Shown: in pieces, positions 11,051 through 23,263 of the stretch
How positions within the stretch are numbered: position 1 is the first letter of the stretch
Layout of the letters: each line of letters opens with the position of its first letter
From: Takashimella koratensis
Lineage: Eukaryota > Basidiomycota > Tremellomycetes > Trichosporonales > Tetragoniomycetaceae
Direction: 5' to 3'
Length of the DNA: 64,000 nt
Assembly (NCBI GenBank): GCA_003116875.1
Contig: BCKT01000005.1
Span: forward strand, 1,488,001-1,552,000
Program-made: the position numbers and the translations under genes
The notes under the pieces: model-generated
Told to the model about the DNA's origin: nothing
The model's database searches: none
What the model saw: the letters and a program-made list of their open reading frames with translations, nothing else

Positions 11051-11367
11051 TCTTGATGTCTCCGCCCTGGTATACCTGTTGCGGCCACGGTCGTGGTCGT
11101 TGTCGTGGTCGTTGTCGTGGTCGTTGTCGTGGTCGAGGTGTATATGAAAGAAGAGGAAGTGAGAAAGTACCAATGAGATTTGGGATTACTGGATGATTGG
11201 TGCCCTCCCTTTAGCCAGGCACGCGCCTGTTCACCCTTAATCACGTGAAATTTCTCACACCGGGGGCGTCATCTGTTTATCCGAACCCATCCGATCGAGC
11301 CCAGTCACCCTCTTTCTCTCACTCGATCGATTCGATCTACTCTCACCTCCTCACCATCGCCCACACC
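11051..11367. promoter_or_regulatory. Divergent promoter of crtI and disordered-protein gene
   Basis: The 317-base gap between the two divergent start codons. Besides the 12-base repeat it holds a CT-rich stretch at about 11300-11345 before the crtI start. No TATA box was seen. Confidence 0.5.
11091..11138. repeat. 12-base tandem repeat in divergent promoter
   Basis: Four copies of TCGTGGTCGTTG, the last diverging at its end. It lies 41 bases upstream of the minus-strand start at 11050 and 230 bases upstream of the crtI ATG at 11368, so it is in the region shared by both genes. Confidence 0.9.
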
Positions 11368-13958
11368 ATGTCCAGCTCATACACGTCCTCTTCCAACCCT
11401 AGCTCGGGTCCCAAGTCGAAGCCACGGGCGATCATCGTCGGGTCTGGAGTCGGAGGGACAGCGACAGCTGCGAGACTTGCGCATGCGGGCTTCGAGGTGG
11501 TAGTGTACGAGAAGAACGAGTTTTCAGGAGGCAGGTGTAGTTTGATACACCATGATGGGTACAGGTTTGATCAGGTGAGTGAGGGCTCGAGCCCCTTGGC
11601 TTCACAACGCCGCGAGACGTATGAAAAGGGGGTAGAAACTATCACAACACCTATATCTGGGCATGCGATTGGACATCCTTCTCCTGTCGTTACTGCGTAA
11701 CGTCGCTGACATTTTCTCGCTCTGCTCGCACAGGGCCCATCCCTCCTTCTGCTTCCTCCTCTATTCTACCAAATCTTCACCGACCTAGGCACATCTCTCC
11801 CTCTTCACCTCTCTCTTCTCCAATGCGATCCCAACTACACTATTCACTACCACGACTCCCAAACCATCACTCTCTCTTCCAACCGAGCTCAACTCTCCGC
11901 CGAATGTGAGAAATGGGACGGTCCTGGTGGTGGATACCGACTTGAATCTTTCCTACGGGAGGCAGAACACCATACCCGATTGAGCTACGAGATGGTACTG
12001 AGTCAGACGTTTGAGGGACTCTGGACGATGTTGAGACCGAGTTTCGTCTGGAATGTGTTCAGGTTACATCCATTTGGAAGTGTTTGGGGTAGGTGTAGCA
12101 AGTATTTCCAGACAGAGAGGATGAGGCGGGCTTTTAGTTTTGGGAGCATGTGAGTACGAGGTGGAAAGGCTTGGGGGAGCGGACTGGGGAACGTTGACCT
12201 GGACGGGGCGCAGAGAAAGGTGGTCCGGAAAGTGAGCTGACTTGAGCAGGTATTTGGGAAGCTCGCCTTTCGACGCCCCAGGGACATATACGTAGGTCCA
12301 GCTCGTGTTGCAAAGTCTCATTCAAGCTGATCCCCGCCAGCCTTCTTCAACACTCGGAGACGTGTGAAGGCATCGTACGTCCCCTCTCCCCTTTCCCCAA
12401 AGTCTCCATCTCAAACCTATCTCTATCCCTCCCGACCATCGACCCAACTCACCTCCGCCCGAGTCCAGCTGACAGGCGCAGTGGTATCCGAAAGGCGGCT
12501 TCCACGCGGTCGTTCAATCCCTTCTCTCCATCGCTGAATTTCACGGCGCAATCTTTCACTTTTCCCGCCCCGTCGCTAAAGTCTTACACGATGGGAAAAG
12601 AGCAACGGGAGTCGTCCTTGAGGATGGGACGGTAGATGAAGCGGATGTGGTTGTTGTTAATGCGGATTTGGTTTGGGCGTATCATAATCTGTTCAAGCAG
12701 GTGGGGGCCGCTGGTGGTGTAGACGAGAATCAAAAGGAGACGGGAGAGAAACTGTTGGACCCAGCTAGGGCAAAGACATTGCTCAACAAGCCCCATTCGT
12801 AAGCTGTCTACTTTACAACGGATACAGGTGATAGTTGACACGCCCCCAGATGTTCATCCATCTCGTTCTACTGGGCGATGAACGAGAAGATTCCCAGCTT
12901 GAACGCTCACAACATTTTCCTAGTACGACTATCCTCTCACTCCCACCCTTGTTAACCACCTTGAACTTGAAAAGCAACTGACGAGTAACGCCCAGGCCGA
13001 AGAGTATAAAGCGTCCTTTGATGATATCTTCAAGAGAAAGAGTATGCCCCGCGAGCCGAGCTTCTACGTCAACGTCCCGTCGAGAATGTGAGTACTCTCC
13101 GAGGGTTGACGATGCGCGGGCTTGGCAGAACGTTACTGTGTCGCACTGCGTCCGTCCCCAATCTGCCTTGCAATGACCTCACCTTGGCATTCGCTGACGA
13201 GGCAGCGACCCGAGCGCCGCTCCGCCGGGCAAAGACGCACTCGTCGTTCTCGTACCCGTTGGCCACCTCCTTCCCTCCACTTCCTCATCCTCGCCCTCTT
13301 CCTTGCACCCACCATCCTCTGAGTCGCAAGACTGGCCAGCCCTAGTCGATCGGGCCCGTTCCCAAATCCTCAATGTCCTCCAAACCCGGCTCGGCATCCC
13401 CGACCTCGAATCCAAAATCGCATGGGAAGGCGTCAACACACCTTTGACATGGAAAGAAAAGTTTAACCTCACTCATGGGTCGATCTTGGGGATTACTCAT
13501 GATTTCTTTAATGTACTGGCGTTCAGACACCAGGCGAGGCATCCGAGGTTGAAAGGAGCGTATTTTGTGGGCGCTTCGGCGCATCCGGGGACTGGGGTGA
13601 GTGAAAACGCTGAGTAGGCAAGAGGGTGTACAAGGGATGAGAGGCGAGAAATGAGAGGGGGTGAGAGTGAGAGTAGGGATGGGGTACATGGTAGTCCCAA
13701 AGCCTGCTTGACTCATGGCCGAGCTAATCCCCGAACCAGGTGCCGATCGCTCTCGCTGGCTCTCGGCTGTGCACACGGACCATCTTGAAGGACTTGGGTA
13801 TCCCCCTGCCGGCGAGCTACGAGGCGATCCCGGCCCCGCCTACGTTGTCGGCACTGGACAAGCGGAGGCCGAGGAAGTTGATTCCGGGTTGGCTGTGGTT
13901 ATGGGTGGTAGCGGTGCTCGTGGTGTTGCTGGGGACGTTGCTTGCTCGACGAGTCTAG
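11368..13958 (+). CDS. crtI: Phytoene desaturase (carotenoid biosynthesis)
   Basis: Nine exons: 11368-11574, 11734-12149, 12250-12291, 12341-12374, 12482-12798, 12850-12922, 12996-13087, 13206-13596, 13740-13958; 596 residues, the usual length for fungal CrtI. The N-terminus has a dinucleotide-binding motif GSGVGG at residues 25-30 followed by VVVYEKN and the GGRC motif. WYPKGGFHAVV and the C-terminal signature YFVGASAHPGTGVPIALAGSR are typical of bacterial/fungal-type phytoene dehydrogenases. A final hydrophobic segment (WLWLWVVAVLVVLLGTLL) anchors it to membrane, as in other fungal enzymes. It introduces double bonds into phytoene to give lycopene or related carotenes. Exons 3 and 4 are only 42 and 34 bases. 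No phytoene synthase/lycopene cyclase gene lies in the window. Confidence 0.93.
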
Positions 13959-14772
13959 GTGATTCTACGAACGCGACGGCAGGTGAGGCTGCCACAGGAC
14001 AAGGGCTTAGTAATGCTAGACCGCTGCCGAAGAGGTTGTACATAGAGCTACACAGCCGGACGGATATGCGCCCGATGTCCGTTGGGTGTCGATGCATAGA
14101 ACAAGTCAGGTATGCTAGGCTCGTATGGCGTGAAGAGCCTCTCTGAAACTGGACACTTTCGATTCGCCGGCCGGGAGGCAAACAGGAGCCAGGGTGGTGC
14201 CGTGAAAATCCCCGCATAGATGCCGAATGTGTGTGTGTGTGTGTGTGCCGTGCCGTGCCGAGCGGCCAAAAAGTGTGTGTGGGTGGCCCATGACCGAAGA
14301 AATGGAGATTGGCCCAACTCCACCCCGCATACACACACTGTACGAGGACTCATCATCTCGGCAGCATCCATCCCATCTCACTCACCCTTGACCCACCCTC
14401 CTTACCCACTGCAAGCGGCAAGTCAGCGACCAGGCGCATCACATACGCAGTCGACTCGCAGCCGGACCGAGTACGCACGCACGCACACAAGCACGCACGT
14501 AAGCTGGAGCGAAAGAGGGACCTGTTGTAACCTTGGATGACGGTCGGGCTCGGCAGCATGCCGTTTGGACTGGACATATAATCGACCTCGACCTTGACAC
14601 GATCCATCTCGCCTCGTTTACAACCCAACTACTACTTCACATCTACTACTACCACTACCTCGACAACACCCACACCGACACCCTCTCCACCCCCTAACCA
14701 CCACACTTTCCTACACCACACTCTCCTACACCACCCCTTCCCGACCCCCTCCACACCTATCCACACACCACG
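13959..14772. other. Intergenic with microsatellites, no supported gene
   Basis: Region between crtI and the Ala-rich protein gene. It carries a GT dinucleotide run at 14229-14247, a short GTGCC repeat just after it, and CACGCA-type words around 14475-14500. A C/A-rich leader with many ACC and CCA words (14630-14770) precedes the next ATG. Confidence 0.6.
14229..14247. repeat. GT dinucleotide microsatellite
   Basis: Nine to ten perfect GT units followed by CCGTGCCGTGCCG. Non-coding as far as can be seen. Confidence 0.9.
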
Positions 14773-16071
14773 ATGAACTCGACACCACCTACCGGCGGCT
14801 GGGGATGGTGGCACTACTACCACCCTGGTATGCAACACTGGTCTCGAGGTCGGTGGGGCGGATGGAGTGAGGAAGCCGCTGCCAAAGCTGCTGGGTCCGT
14901 CGGCGCCGCTGCCGGGTCTGGGGCGGGTGCAGCAGCCGGAGCAGGATCGCACCTCGCCCATGGTGTCCCAGGCGGTCCAGGTGGGATCCCACCTCATGGC
15001 TATAGGTACGGTCACGATTATTGGCACCACCATAACCCTTATCGTTTCCGACGATTCGGAGTGATGCGTCGGTTCATGTGGGTGAGTACTTTTTACAACG
15101 TTCCGAAGTGTCGATCACTTCTTCCAATCCAAATGTCCTCGCGATCCAAGTCCGCCCTCCAGTCATCATATCTACTCCTCGAACTCAATCCACCATGCTC
15201 CCTCTCGCGCACGCACTGACACACCCAGTTCGGTATCGGCGCCGGTGTCGCCACTTGGTGGATCCGCGCACACGATAAATACCACGAGGATCGCCAAGCC
15301 TACTGGCACCAACAAGTTGATTCCTACACTTCCAACCTGAACAACAACCAATCCGGCCGCCACTACCCTTCCTTCAGCAATTCTTACCACTCTCCGTCTG
15401 CGCCCAACCCGAACCCGGCGAGTGGCAACAACGGCTTGCCAGGTGTCGACGCGGGTCGACCGGCGTCGGCGGAAACGGTCGCGGCGGCGTTGGCACTTGC
15501 GGCTGAGAGGGAGAGGGAGGAGCGAGAGAAAAGGTGGAGGTGGAGGGGCTGCTCCCCGGATGGCCGCAGGGGTCGTCTTTCCCGATCTGAGAAGAAGAAG
15601 GCCGAGGCCGATGCCGAAGCCACCGCCGCTGCCGCCGCTGCTGCTGCTGCAGCCGAGCAACCACAACCGCAAGAGCCAGCCTCAGTGCAGGCGACGAGTA
15701 CACCCGCGGCCGAGGCGGAGAAGGAGTACGGTCTCCCTAATGACGAGATCGCCCGACTCCGATTCGCAGCTGAGAAGATGTGGGAACAACGTGCCGAGTA
15801 CGCCCGTGACGCCCAAACTCGCGCTAACGAGAAGGTAAGTGATGAGCTTCTTTCCTCCTAACGTGTCGATTTGCTGATACACGACAGGCTCGGGAATACG
15901 CTCGAGACAGACTCGACTCGCTCGCTGCGACGCTGGACAAGCTCCGTGACGTGAGTTGGGTGGAAGCAGCTTGTTTCGACTCGAGTGTCAACAGCTGACC
16001 AAGCGCAGTCCTTGAACGAGGGTGAGAGGTCGAAGGCGCCCAAGCGTGACAGGGACGAGAAGCTCGTCTAA
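14773..16071 (+). CDS. Conserved hypothetical, Trp/His/Gly-rich N-terminus and Ala-rich coiled coil
   Basis: Four exons: 14773-15081, 15229-15834, 15888-15950, 16009-16071; 346 residues. The N-terminal 100 residues are rich in Trp, His, Tyr, Gly and Ala (GWGWWHYYHPG...), then a basic YRFRRFGVMRRFMW, then a hydrophobic FGIGAGVATWWI that could be a short membrane segment spanning the exon 1/2 junction. The remainder is charged and Ala-rich (AERERE..., ADAEATAAAA) and ends in two short exons of heptad-like sequence, so a coiled coil is likely. Phase is kept across all joins. Similar Trp-rich proteins with a following helix occur in other Tremellomycetes as hypothetical proteins; no function is known to me. 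Confidence 0.6.
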
Positions 16072-16857
16072 GCGGGATCCATCTTGATCGTATCTCAATT
16101 GATCAACCATCCAACTATCCCCCACCTCCTCGCGTCCCATATCACCTACCCATCCTCAATCTCCTCCTTGCCCAACCCCTTCCTACCTGTGTCCGATTCG
16201 CTTGTATCGATCCATGTAGACCCCAACCCAACAACACTCGACCCCTTTGGCTCGAGGTGAGAATAATTTCTTGCTCCTGGTTTGCTGTTCCTTCGTATCG
16301 ATTGTATGCAAGCATGGTTGTTCTCACCAATCAGACTGGCTGGCTGGCACTAACACTGTGACGACGACTAGAAAAGAGGGGAGCCCAGAGTGGACAAGAG
16401 ATTATCTCATTTGATAAGCGGAGAGCGAAGAGTGGCACTTTGATGTTGCCACCCGATCGCGAAAATGAGGACCGGGACGGTCATGGTCATGGTCTACGAT
16501 TCACCATCCACCATCACGGTCATGCTCCATTGTCATCTTAGCGTCCATGCATGCTCCACTACCCTTCACGAGTGGTCCAAGCACGTCAGCGCTTTCACTC
16601 TTCCCTACAAAAACCGTGTTCCGGGTCTAGACTCAGTAGCCGACCTCTCAATCCTCACCTAGTTTCACTCCTTGCTCTGGGTACATCCACCCAACCTATG
16701 TGATTTATATACCTCTGGGCGATATGTCATCGCCCCATCAACTCTCCCTCCCCGCTTCGCTATTCTCTCATCTACCCAACACGGCTTATCCTGATCTTAC
16801 TCCTCTTGCTCAGCACTCTTCAGCCCGTGGCCACATACTCTTTGGATATCAGCTACG
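16072..16857. other. Intergenic, no supported gene
   Basis: Downstream of the Ala-rich protein gene and upstream of the RRM gene. A TATA-like TTATATACC lies at about 16702-16711, some 150 bases before the RRM gene start. Nothing else stands out. Confidence 0.4.
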
Positions 16858-18754
16858 ATGAGTTACAGTAAACCCAACCAAAGACGTGCACCTGCACTCG
16901 TCTCCGCCCATGCCCCCCACCGCGGTCTTCCTAGCCGAGAACACTGCTCGACGCAAGCCTCTCCGTCCAATCTCACCCCTTCCACCTCCCCTTCGCCTTC
17001 CACTTCACCTTCTCTGTCGACTTCCCATTGCACCTCTTCTTCAACGACATCCACCGCTTCCACTCCCTCTGCCCCCTTGAGCGGCCAAGCACCGACTGCC
17101 CCCGCGAAGGGCTGGGACAAAGTCGTCTCTCGCGCTCGCCTCATCGCTACCTCCCCTGACCCCACTTGGCGCACCCACACCTCCCCCTCTCCATCTTCTA
17201 CGGGATTCACACCCGCCCCGTCTTCAGCTGAGGATAATGCGGATCCGGCAAAGAAGACAGTTTTCATCGGAGGGTTGAATACAATGATCAGTGAAGAGGC
17301 GCTAGAGAGTGTTTTCAGTGCTTTCGGCCAAATCGACGAGGTGAGTGAACGCCCCTCCAACCTCACATGTCATGGACAACGCGAAGTTGAACGAAAGCTC
17401 TACACTTTGCTGACAAGAGATCAGGCAAGGATCCTGTGTGGGCGCAACTGTGGGTTCGTCAATTTTACACAGAAAGAAGACGCTCGAAGAGCTATCGAGC
17501 GCATGCAAGGTTTCGAGATGGGATTCTGCCGTATCCGCGTCTCATGGGGAAAGACCAACTGTAAGCTACCCTTTTCCGTCCACTCACCGTCTCAGGCTGA
17601 CTTTCCCAGCCGAGAAAAAGAACAACCACCTACCCTCCTCTGCCTCCCTCATCCAGGCTGACCCTTACACCACCGTTCCCTCCACCGGCGCTGGACCCTT
17701 CCCTCCACCCGAGGCACTCAAGCAGTCCTTGTCCAGGCTCGAATCGATCCAACTCGAGATGCTCGTCCGGAGCGCCAATCTCACCCCCGGACAACGTATG
17801 GCTGTTATGGGAATGTACGTATTCCTCCCTTTCCACGCCTTTGTTTGAATTTCTACCAGTCTGATGATATCAGCACTGACAAGTTCCTGCACAGACTCGG
17901 GTTCCTCAGTCGTTCGCCCATCTCTGAAGAGATCGAATCCATCATCATGGACTCCACCCAATTTGACTTCCAACCTTCCCGGCCTAACCTTCATCTACAT
18001 GTCCCACCCTCGTCTGAGCCCACCAAGCTGTCAAATTCGCCTAGGCCCTCCCCCTCCAAATCCAAACCTACTCCGTCGTTCAACCCTCTCTTAAGCTCCC
18101 TCGCGACAGCACTAGACGAACCCGAGCCGCCTGCTCCGCATATCTTCGGCACCGACAACCCTTGGAGCACGGACCCCCTCCTGGGTCACGCAACTACGGG
18201 TCACCCTTCGTTATCGTCCTTTTCATCAGGTGTGGGTCGGACTTACCGCGACAGTTTTGAATCGTACGTTACACTTCTCCCCTCCTTCCTGACCTGCCCG
18301 AGGTCTTCAGCTGACATGTTGCAGGGAGTTCTGCGACTGTATCGACCATATACCTGCCTTGGTGCGGTCCGATACTTCCGAATCAGGCGAAGTCGATCCC
18401 CGTCCCTCTGCTTCCGTTGCGTCTTCCGCCTACGCAACTACTCATCAAGGGTACGGAGGGAGGAAAGAGGTCACGGGACCTCTGGATGACGGACCATGGG
18501 ATGGATCAGTTTTCACCTCTGGATTTGGAAGTGGTATCAAAGTCCATGCCCAAGCCCAGAACAGGACGTATCCGAGTCACTCTAACAGCGGATACGCTGA
18601 ATACAGTACCAGTGGGGTAGGTATGGATACAAAAGCGACTGGCGCGGGGCTGAGGTGGGTGCACAGTGGTGCGACTGCCGGGGGCTTAGGGTATGGGTAC
18701 AACGTTTACGCGAAGGCTGAGTCAGGGGGGAGGTATCACAAAGCTTCTATCTGA
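16858..18754 (+). CDS. Single-RRM RNA-binding protein, Nam8/Ngr1 RRM3-like
   Basis: Five exons: 16858-17340, 17425-17560, 17610-17814, 17895-18263, 18325-18754; 540 residues. A Ser/Thr/Pro-rich N-terminus (1-130) precedes one RNA recognition motif: RNP2 is VFIGGL at 135-140 and RNP1 is GRNCGFVNF at 167-175, ending RIRVSWGKTN near residue 207. Replacement of the usual aromatic pair by CGFVNF and the ending SWG are characteristic of the third RRM of the Nam8/Ngr1/TIA-1 group, which act in mRNA splicing or turnover. No other RRM is encoded here, so the protein would carry that domain alone. The C-terminus is disordered and Gly/Ser/Tyr-rich. RRM assignment is firm; the subgroup is inference. Confidence 0.85.
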
Positions 18755-19402
18755 TTACCCTTTGGGTCCATACCCAGCGGTCTGCGAGGAGCAAATCCCC
18801 ATCGCCTCACGTCGCCTCAAAAGCAAATACATAGTTTTCTGTAAAGGTGTATGCAAGTGAAAAGTCAGAATCCACATCAAATCATTGTTTCACACCCAGC
18901 CTCATCAGCAAAGTCCTCTGCGTCCGTTCACGCTCATCATAAGGTTGTGAGTTACATCGAGGCGTCCAGGGAAACTGATCGTCACATGGTAGGTCTGTCT
19001 TGACTTGGTGTGGCGGTCTCACAACCACCTCCTGTTTAGGGTAAAGGATCATGCAAACGATCGCACGTTTCAGCCCCTGCTGCCTCCTTTGAACCACCTC
19101 CTTGACTACTGTACACTCCTTTGCACTTCCGAGGCTCTGCTCAAGTCGAGTGACGGTATGTGTCGTGTAGATGGGTACTCAACTGGTCTGTGTACGATGG
19201 AATCGATTTGCAATCTTGGGTTTACAGTCTACCCATCTCCCCGGCTGACCGCTGTTGTCACCAACGTCCACTTGACGACCTCGACCTCGCCTCTTCGTTC
19301 TTCATCAGTTAGCGTGATTACGCCTTGTGAAGTCGCCGCCGACGACGATAACCCTTACCTCGTCTTCTTTGTTCCCCAGACTAGAATCCAGAGCTTTTCA
19401 TC
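18755..19402. other. Intergenic, no supported gene
   Basis: 3' region of the RRM gene and promoter of the transporter gene. A frame at 19005-19424 overlaps the transporter start in another phase and has no support. Confidence 0.4.
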
Positions 19403-22400
19403 ATGGCGGATAAAGAGATGCTGATGACCCATCCTGAGCGGACGGACTCTGACCTTGCTCCTCTCGGGAATAAAGAAGCCAACGTCTCTTCTTCCTCAGG
19501 GTACATAGAGGACGACAATGGGAAAACCAAGCCCAAGCCCAATCGAGGTATCCACGATATCATCGGTCTCGCCCTCTTCTGCTGTGCGATTGGAATCTAC
19601 GGCTGGATAATGGTTTGGTCAATTCCCGTCTTTATTGAAGATTTGGAAAACGGGACAATCTCAGTTGGAGATAATTCAACAACAACAAGTTCTTCGGATA
19701 CTACCTCGGGTGAAATGTCTCAGTTTTTCTCAAAGTAAATCGAGTAGTCATCGGAACTGAATGATAGATATTTACTGACGATCTATATCTCTAGACAGAC
19801 GGCGATCTCGTTTGGAGTAGCCTCGTTTGCGACAGGGGTCTCTTCAATGCTCTTGCTAGTGGTATGTCGACTGTATAGTAGTTGTTACTTTTCCCTTGCT
19901 CCGAGGCCACTGAATAAGTATCACTGACCTGTTTTCAGCTCCTACGATGGAAACCGTCGATTATCGAGCTAGCCATCCCCGTGATGTGCGAGTTGATCCT
20001 TGCCCTCGGCTTAGGCGGTGAGCGCGACTCTTCCCCTACCCCGCACTTTGCCCAACCCTTGCTGTGATGGCATCCGTTGACTCGTCATGTGCTCCGTTTC
20101 TTATCTTTCAGTGTTCATCTGGGCCGAGGGTATGTCTGTCCTTCTCCGTGTCTGCTTTCACACCTCCTCACATCCTGTCTTGTGACATTCTACGTTTTCG
20201 AAGGCTCCTAGCATCCAGCTGACCCCTGTTCCCTAACTGTTGTTCCCTGTGTTACATCAGTCTGGACTGGTGCACTCTTCTATGCCGTCCTGATGGTCCT
20301 CGTCGGGCTGTTCTTTTGGGTGTCAAGGCGAATGATGCACATTGCGTCCACATTTGTCAGATACGCGTCGGTCGAGGGTAAGAATGCCGTCTTCATCGCC
20401 ACAATCATAGGTGAGCAGGAGTCGGGCCAGCTGAGTTGTGGTGAATTCTGGACCCATACCTTACAATTCCTCCTCCCCGATCGTTAGGTCTTTTTGTTCA
20501 GATCCTCTTCGGCGTGATCTTTGGCGTTACCCTAGTTGCGGTTGTCGTCAAACTCAATGTTTCCCAAAGTGGGTAAACGAGTCCCATGCCTTGTTCATCA
20601 TCAGTATTAACAAACGAAAATTAGGCTGCGTGAGCTCGGGAAACGGTTGCCATGTTTTCGAAACCATCGGCTGGGTACTGCTAATTGCCTTTATCCACAA
20701 CTGGATATCGTCTGTGAGTTATACAGATATCTCCATTCAGCAATGCCTGACAGGTAGAACATGCACGCTGACTCCCTGCAGGTAGTTTCCGCCCTCGTGC
20801 TCGCCTCGGTTGCTGGGGGGGTATATAGTGGTGCGTGTTTGTTCTCCCCTTTCTTCCCGGGAGACAGTCTGACAAGGGAACAAAATACTAACACTCTGGC
20901 TCTCCAAGCTTGGTGGTTCCATGACAATACGTACACGACCTCTGGAGCCTTTGTGCGAACTCTCACTAAATCACTTGGTTCCGTCGCTATCGGGTCGGCA
21001 CTTGTCGAGATCCTAGAGATCATCCATTCGATCATCAAAAGCTTCTCACACATGGACCAAGGTCGGTCCACTCTTTGTTTGGACTGGACACGAGCTGATT
21101 AAGTCGATCACCAAGGTCGTTGCGGAGTTATGATGTGCTTGGTGAGTGATACATCCTCTGTCATCCCAATCCTGATCTTACCGGCTGACCATTGTCCCTT
21201 TCTAAACCATCGCAGTGTGCATGTTGTTTGATGTGCATCGAAAAGTTGGTCCAGTGGATAAACAAATGTAAGTGACGACATTCGTTGATGAAAGATGCAA
21301 ATACTGACCCGGTTTAGACGTCTAGTCAGTTGACGCTTCCCGAGCGAGACCTTGCCATTCGTGGAGCAGTAATCAGCTAACATTCATCGCTCTGAACCCG
21401 TCATGAACAGCATTACTATCGGTGAGTGACAACGGATTTTTGAGACCTCGACATGCCATGCTGACCATGCTGACGATGACCAATGATACCCCTTAGCAAT
21501 CGATAGGAGCGAGAAATCATATGTCAGTATCGTTATCTCCATCTACTCGCAGACTCCTCCCACCCTTATTTTAATCTTCATCAAAATTCGCTTTCCTCTG
21601 ATTTGTTGTCCTTGATATACAAACCGCCGATCCTCAACTGACACGTTCCTTTTTCACTAGGTCGGAACGCTTGGCGAAGTCGTTGCTATGTTTAGGCACC
21701 GAGACGAGGGTGGTAATGGGATGTGTGGGTTGAAGAAAGGTCTCCCAAGGGGTACGTTATCCTTGTTCAAAACGGTTAGGGTACGGATCATCCCGCTGAG
21801 CCAAGGGTGTAGGTGTCACCGCGTTGATCGTCAATGACTTCTCTGGAATGAGTACGTCCAGTCCCCTTCTCTCAACAACCCACAAGTCCCTAAGTCATCG
21901 AGTAACACTGATTCCGAGCGGGTGGAGGCGGATGTCGACATGCTGACACCGCCGCCCAGTCCTTCATACTGGGTGCTTTGCAGCGGCGGCACTGGCTTCG
22001 CTCCTCGCTTGGGCAGTTGAGCACTGTAAGTTGAGGCTATTGCCTCGTGGGATGCCTATTGACAAGTTCTCAATTAGTCCTCAACCCCACAGCGACCGTT
22101 GAAATGTCAGTACCGCCACCATCTCCCAGATTCTTGTCCCCTCACCTTCTCGCAGACACAAATGCCCGATACTGATCTCCATCGTTCTTGTCAGTGTTGT
22201 CATCATGGTCTCTTTCTTCCTCGCATACATCGTCAGCAATCTCCTCACCTCGGCTTTGGTCAGTCCCAATCTTTTACTCGTCTCGATGAGCACCGCGCTA
22301 ATACTGTGAACATTCTGGGTCATCAGGTCGGAGGTATTTCAGCGATCATCGTTCTCATTTCCAAAGACGACGACCAGTTTACGTGAGTCCTCGCATCTAG

Positions 22401-22674
22401 ATCCCTTCTCAGTCTTGGTGCAATAGCTATCTTTACACTCATGCTGACGATACTAGGAGGCTGCAGAAAGAAACCGAGCTGTGGGAGGTAGGTCTTTTAC
22501 CTCTATTCAACTATTTTCCAAGCTTTTCTTCTTTATGGCCGACAGTGAATACAATCGCTGACGACACCCGTACGCGTTGAACAGGCCCTGAAACCTGCAC
22601 TGTTGGGGCAGCACCCCCTCCCGACATGCAAAGAATTCCGCGCACAAAAGCAACAACCCGTCTCCCAAGCGTAG
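19403..22674 (+). CDS. PNS1: Choline transporter-like protein (CTL/SLC44 family)
   Basis: Twenty-two exons: 19403-19734, 19795-19861, 19939-20017, 20112-20129, 20261-20410, 20488-20568, 20625-20713, 20782-20830, 20909-21061, 21116-21141, 21216-21267, 21318-21324, 21411-21421, 21497-21522, 21661-21751, 21813-21851, 21960-22025, 22078-22105, 22156-22258, 22327-22382, 22457-22487, 22585-22674. All joins keep phase and give 547 residues with about ten membrane helices. The N-terminal tail is hydrophilic; the family's conserved core shows as LGSVAIGSALVEILE, the Cys-rich CACCLMCIEKLVQWINK, then YITIAID. Fungal Pns1 is a plasma-membrane protein of poorly defined transport role; animal relatives carry choline or ethanolamine. 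Exons of 7, 11 and 18 bases are notable and several introns use GTCAGT donors. Confidence 0.88.
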
Positions 22675-23263
22675 AAACATCATCAAACTCATTTTCAGCT
22701 CTCCACCACAGTCTTCCGACGCCATTCGCCTCAACATTGGCCTGAAAGCGAAACATCCCAAAGGTTTCCTCGACCCATGCAGAGAATATACTGCATCGCA
22801 ACGTAACAACTTAAATCCCGTGTACATCATATTGCACTCTCTCTACGTTTTGATACCCATGTACCCATATGCACTCGGTATTGACTCCTCGATCATAACG
22901 TTGCTCCGTCAACTTGAGAGGTCACCACAGTACATGAACGGGAAAGTTTGCATTCAATACGGATAATCAACAGTTCAGCAGCACTGAACGACTCGGAAGT
23001 AATCAAGAACTCTCTCCCATACTCGCTCGTCTCATGGCACATAGATAACACCGCTTTAACGTCTCTCCTCTCTCATCTATATTCCGAACATGGGGACACC
23101 CCCTCTCGTTGTCAGGACCATCAGCTCGCAGGGACTTGGGGAGCGGAGCTGTGGAAGGAACTGGAGTGGATTCTGCTAGGGTGGAGACTGGTCGGGATGT
23201 GAGGGAAGTAGGGTACGGGCGGCGAGGGGTGAGTGCGGTATGTGATTGTCGAGTGGTGACTAG
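22675..23263. other. Intergenic between convergent genes
   Basis: Lies between the stop of the transporter gene and the stop of the SUR7/PalI-like gene, so mostly 3' regions. Frames on either strand are short and unsupported. Confidence 0.4.

Noticed and set aside
12003..12325. Minus-strand frames across crtI exons 2-3
   Set aside because: Shadow frames opposite well-supported crtI exons.
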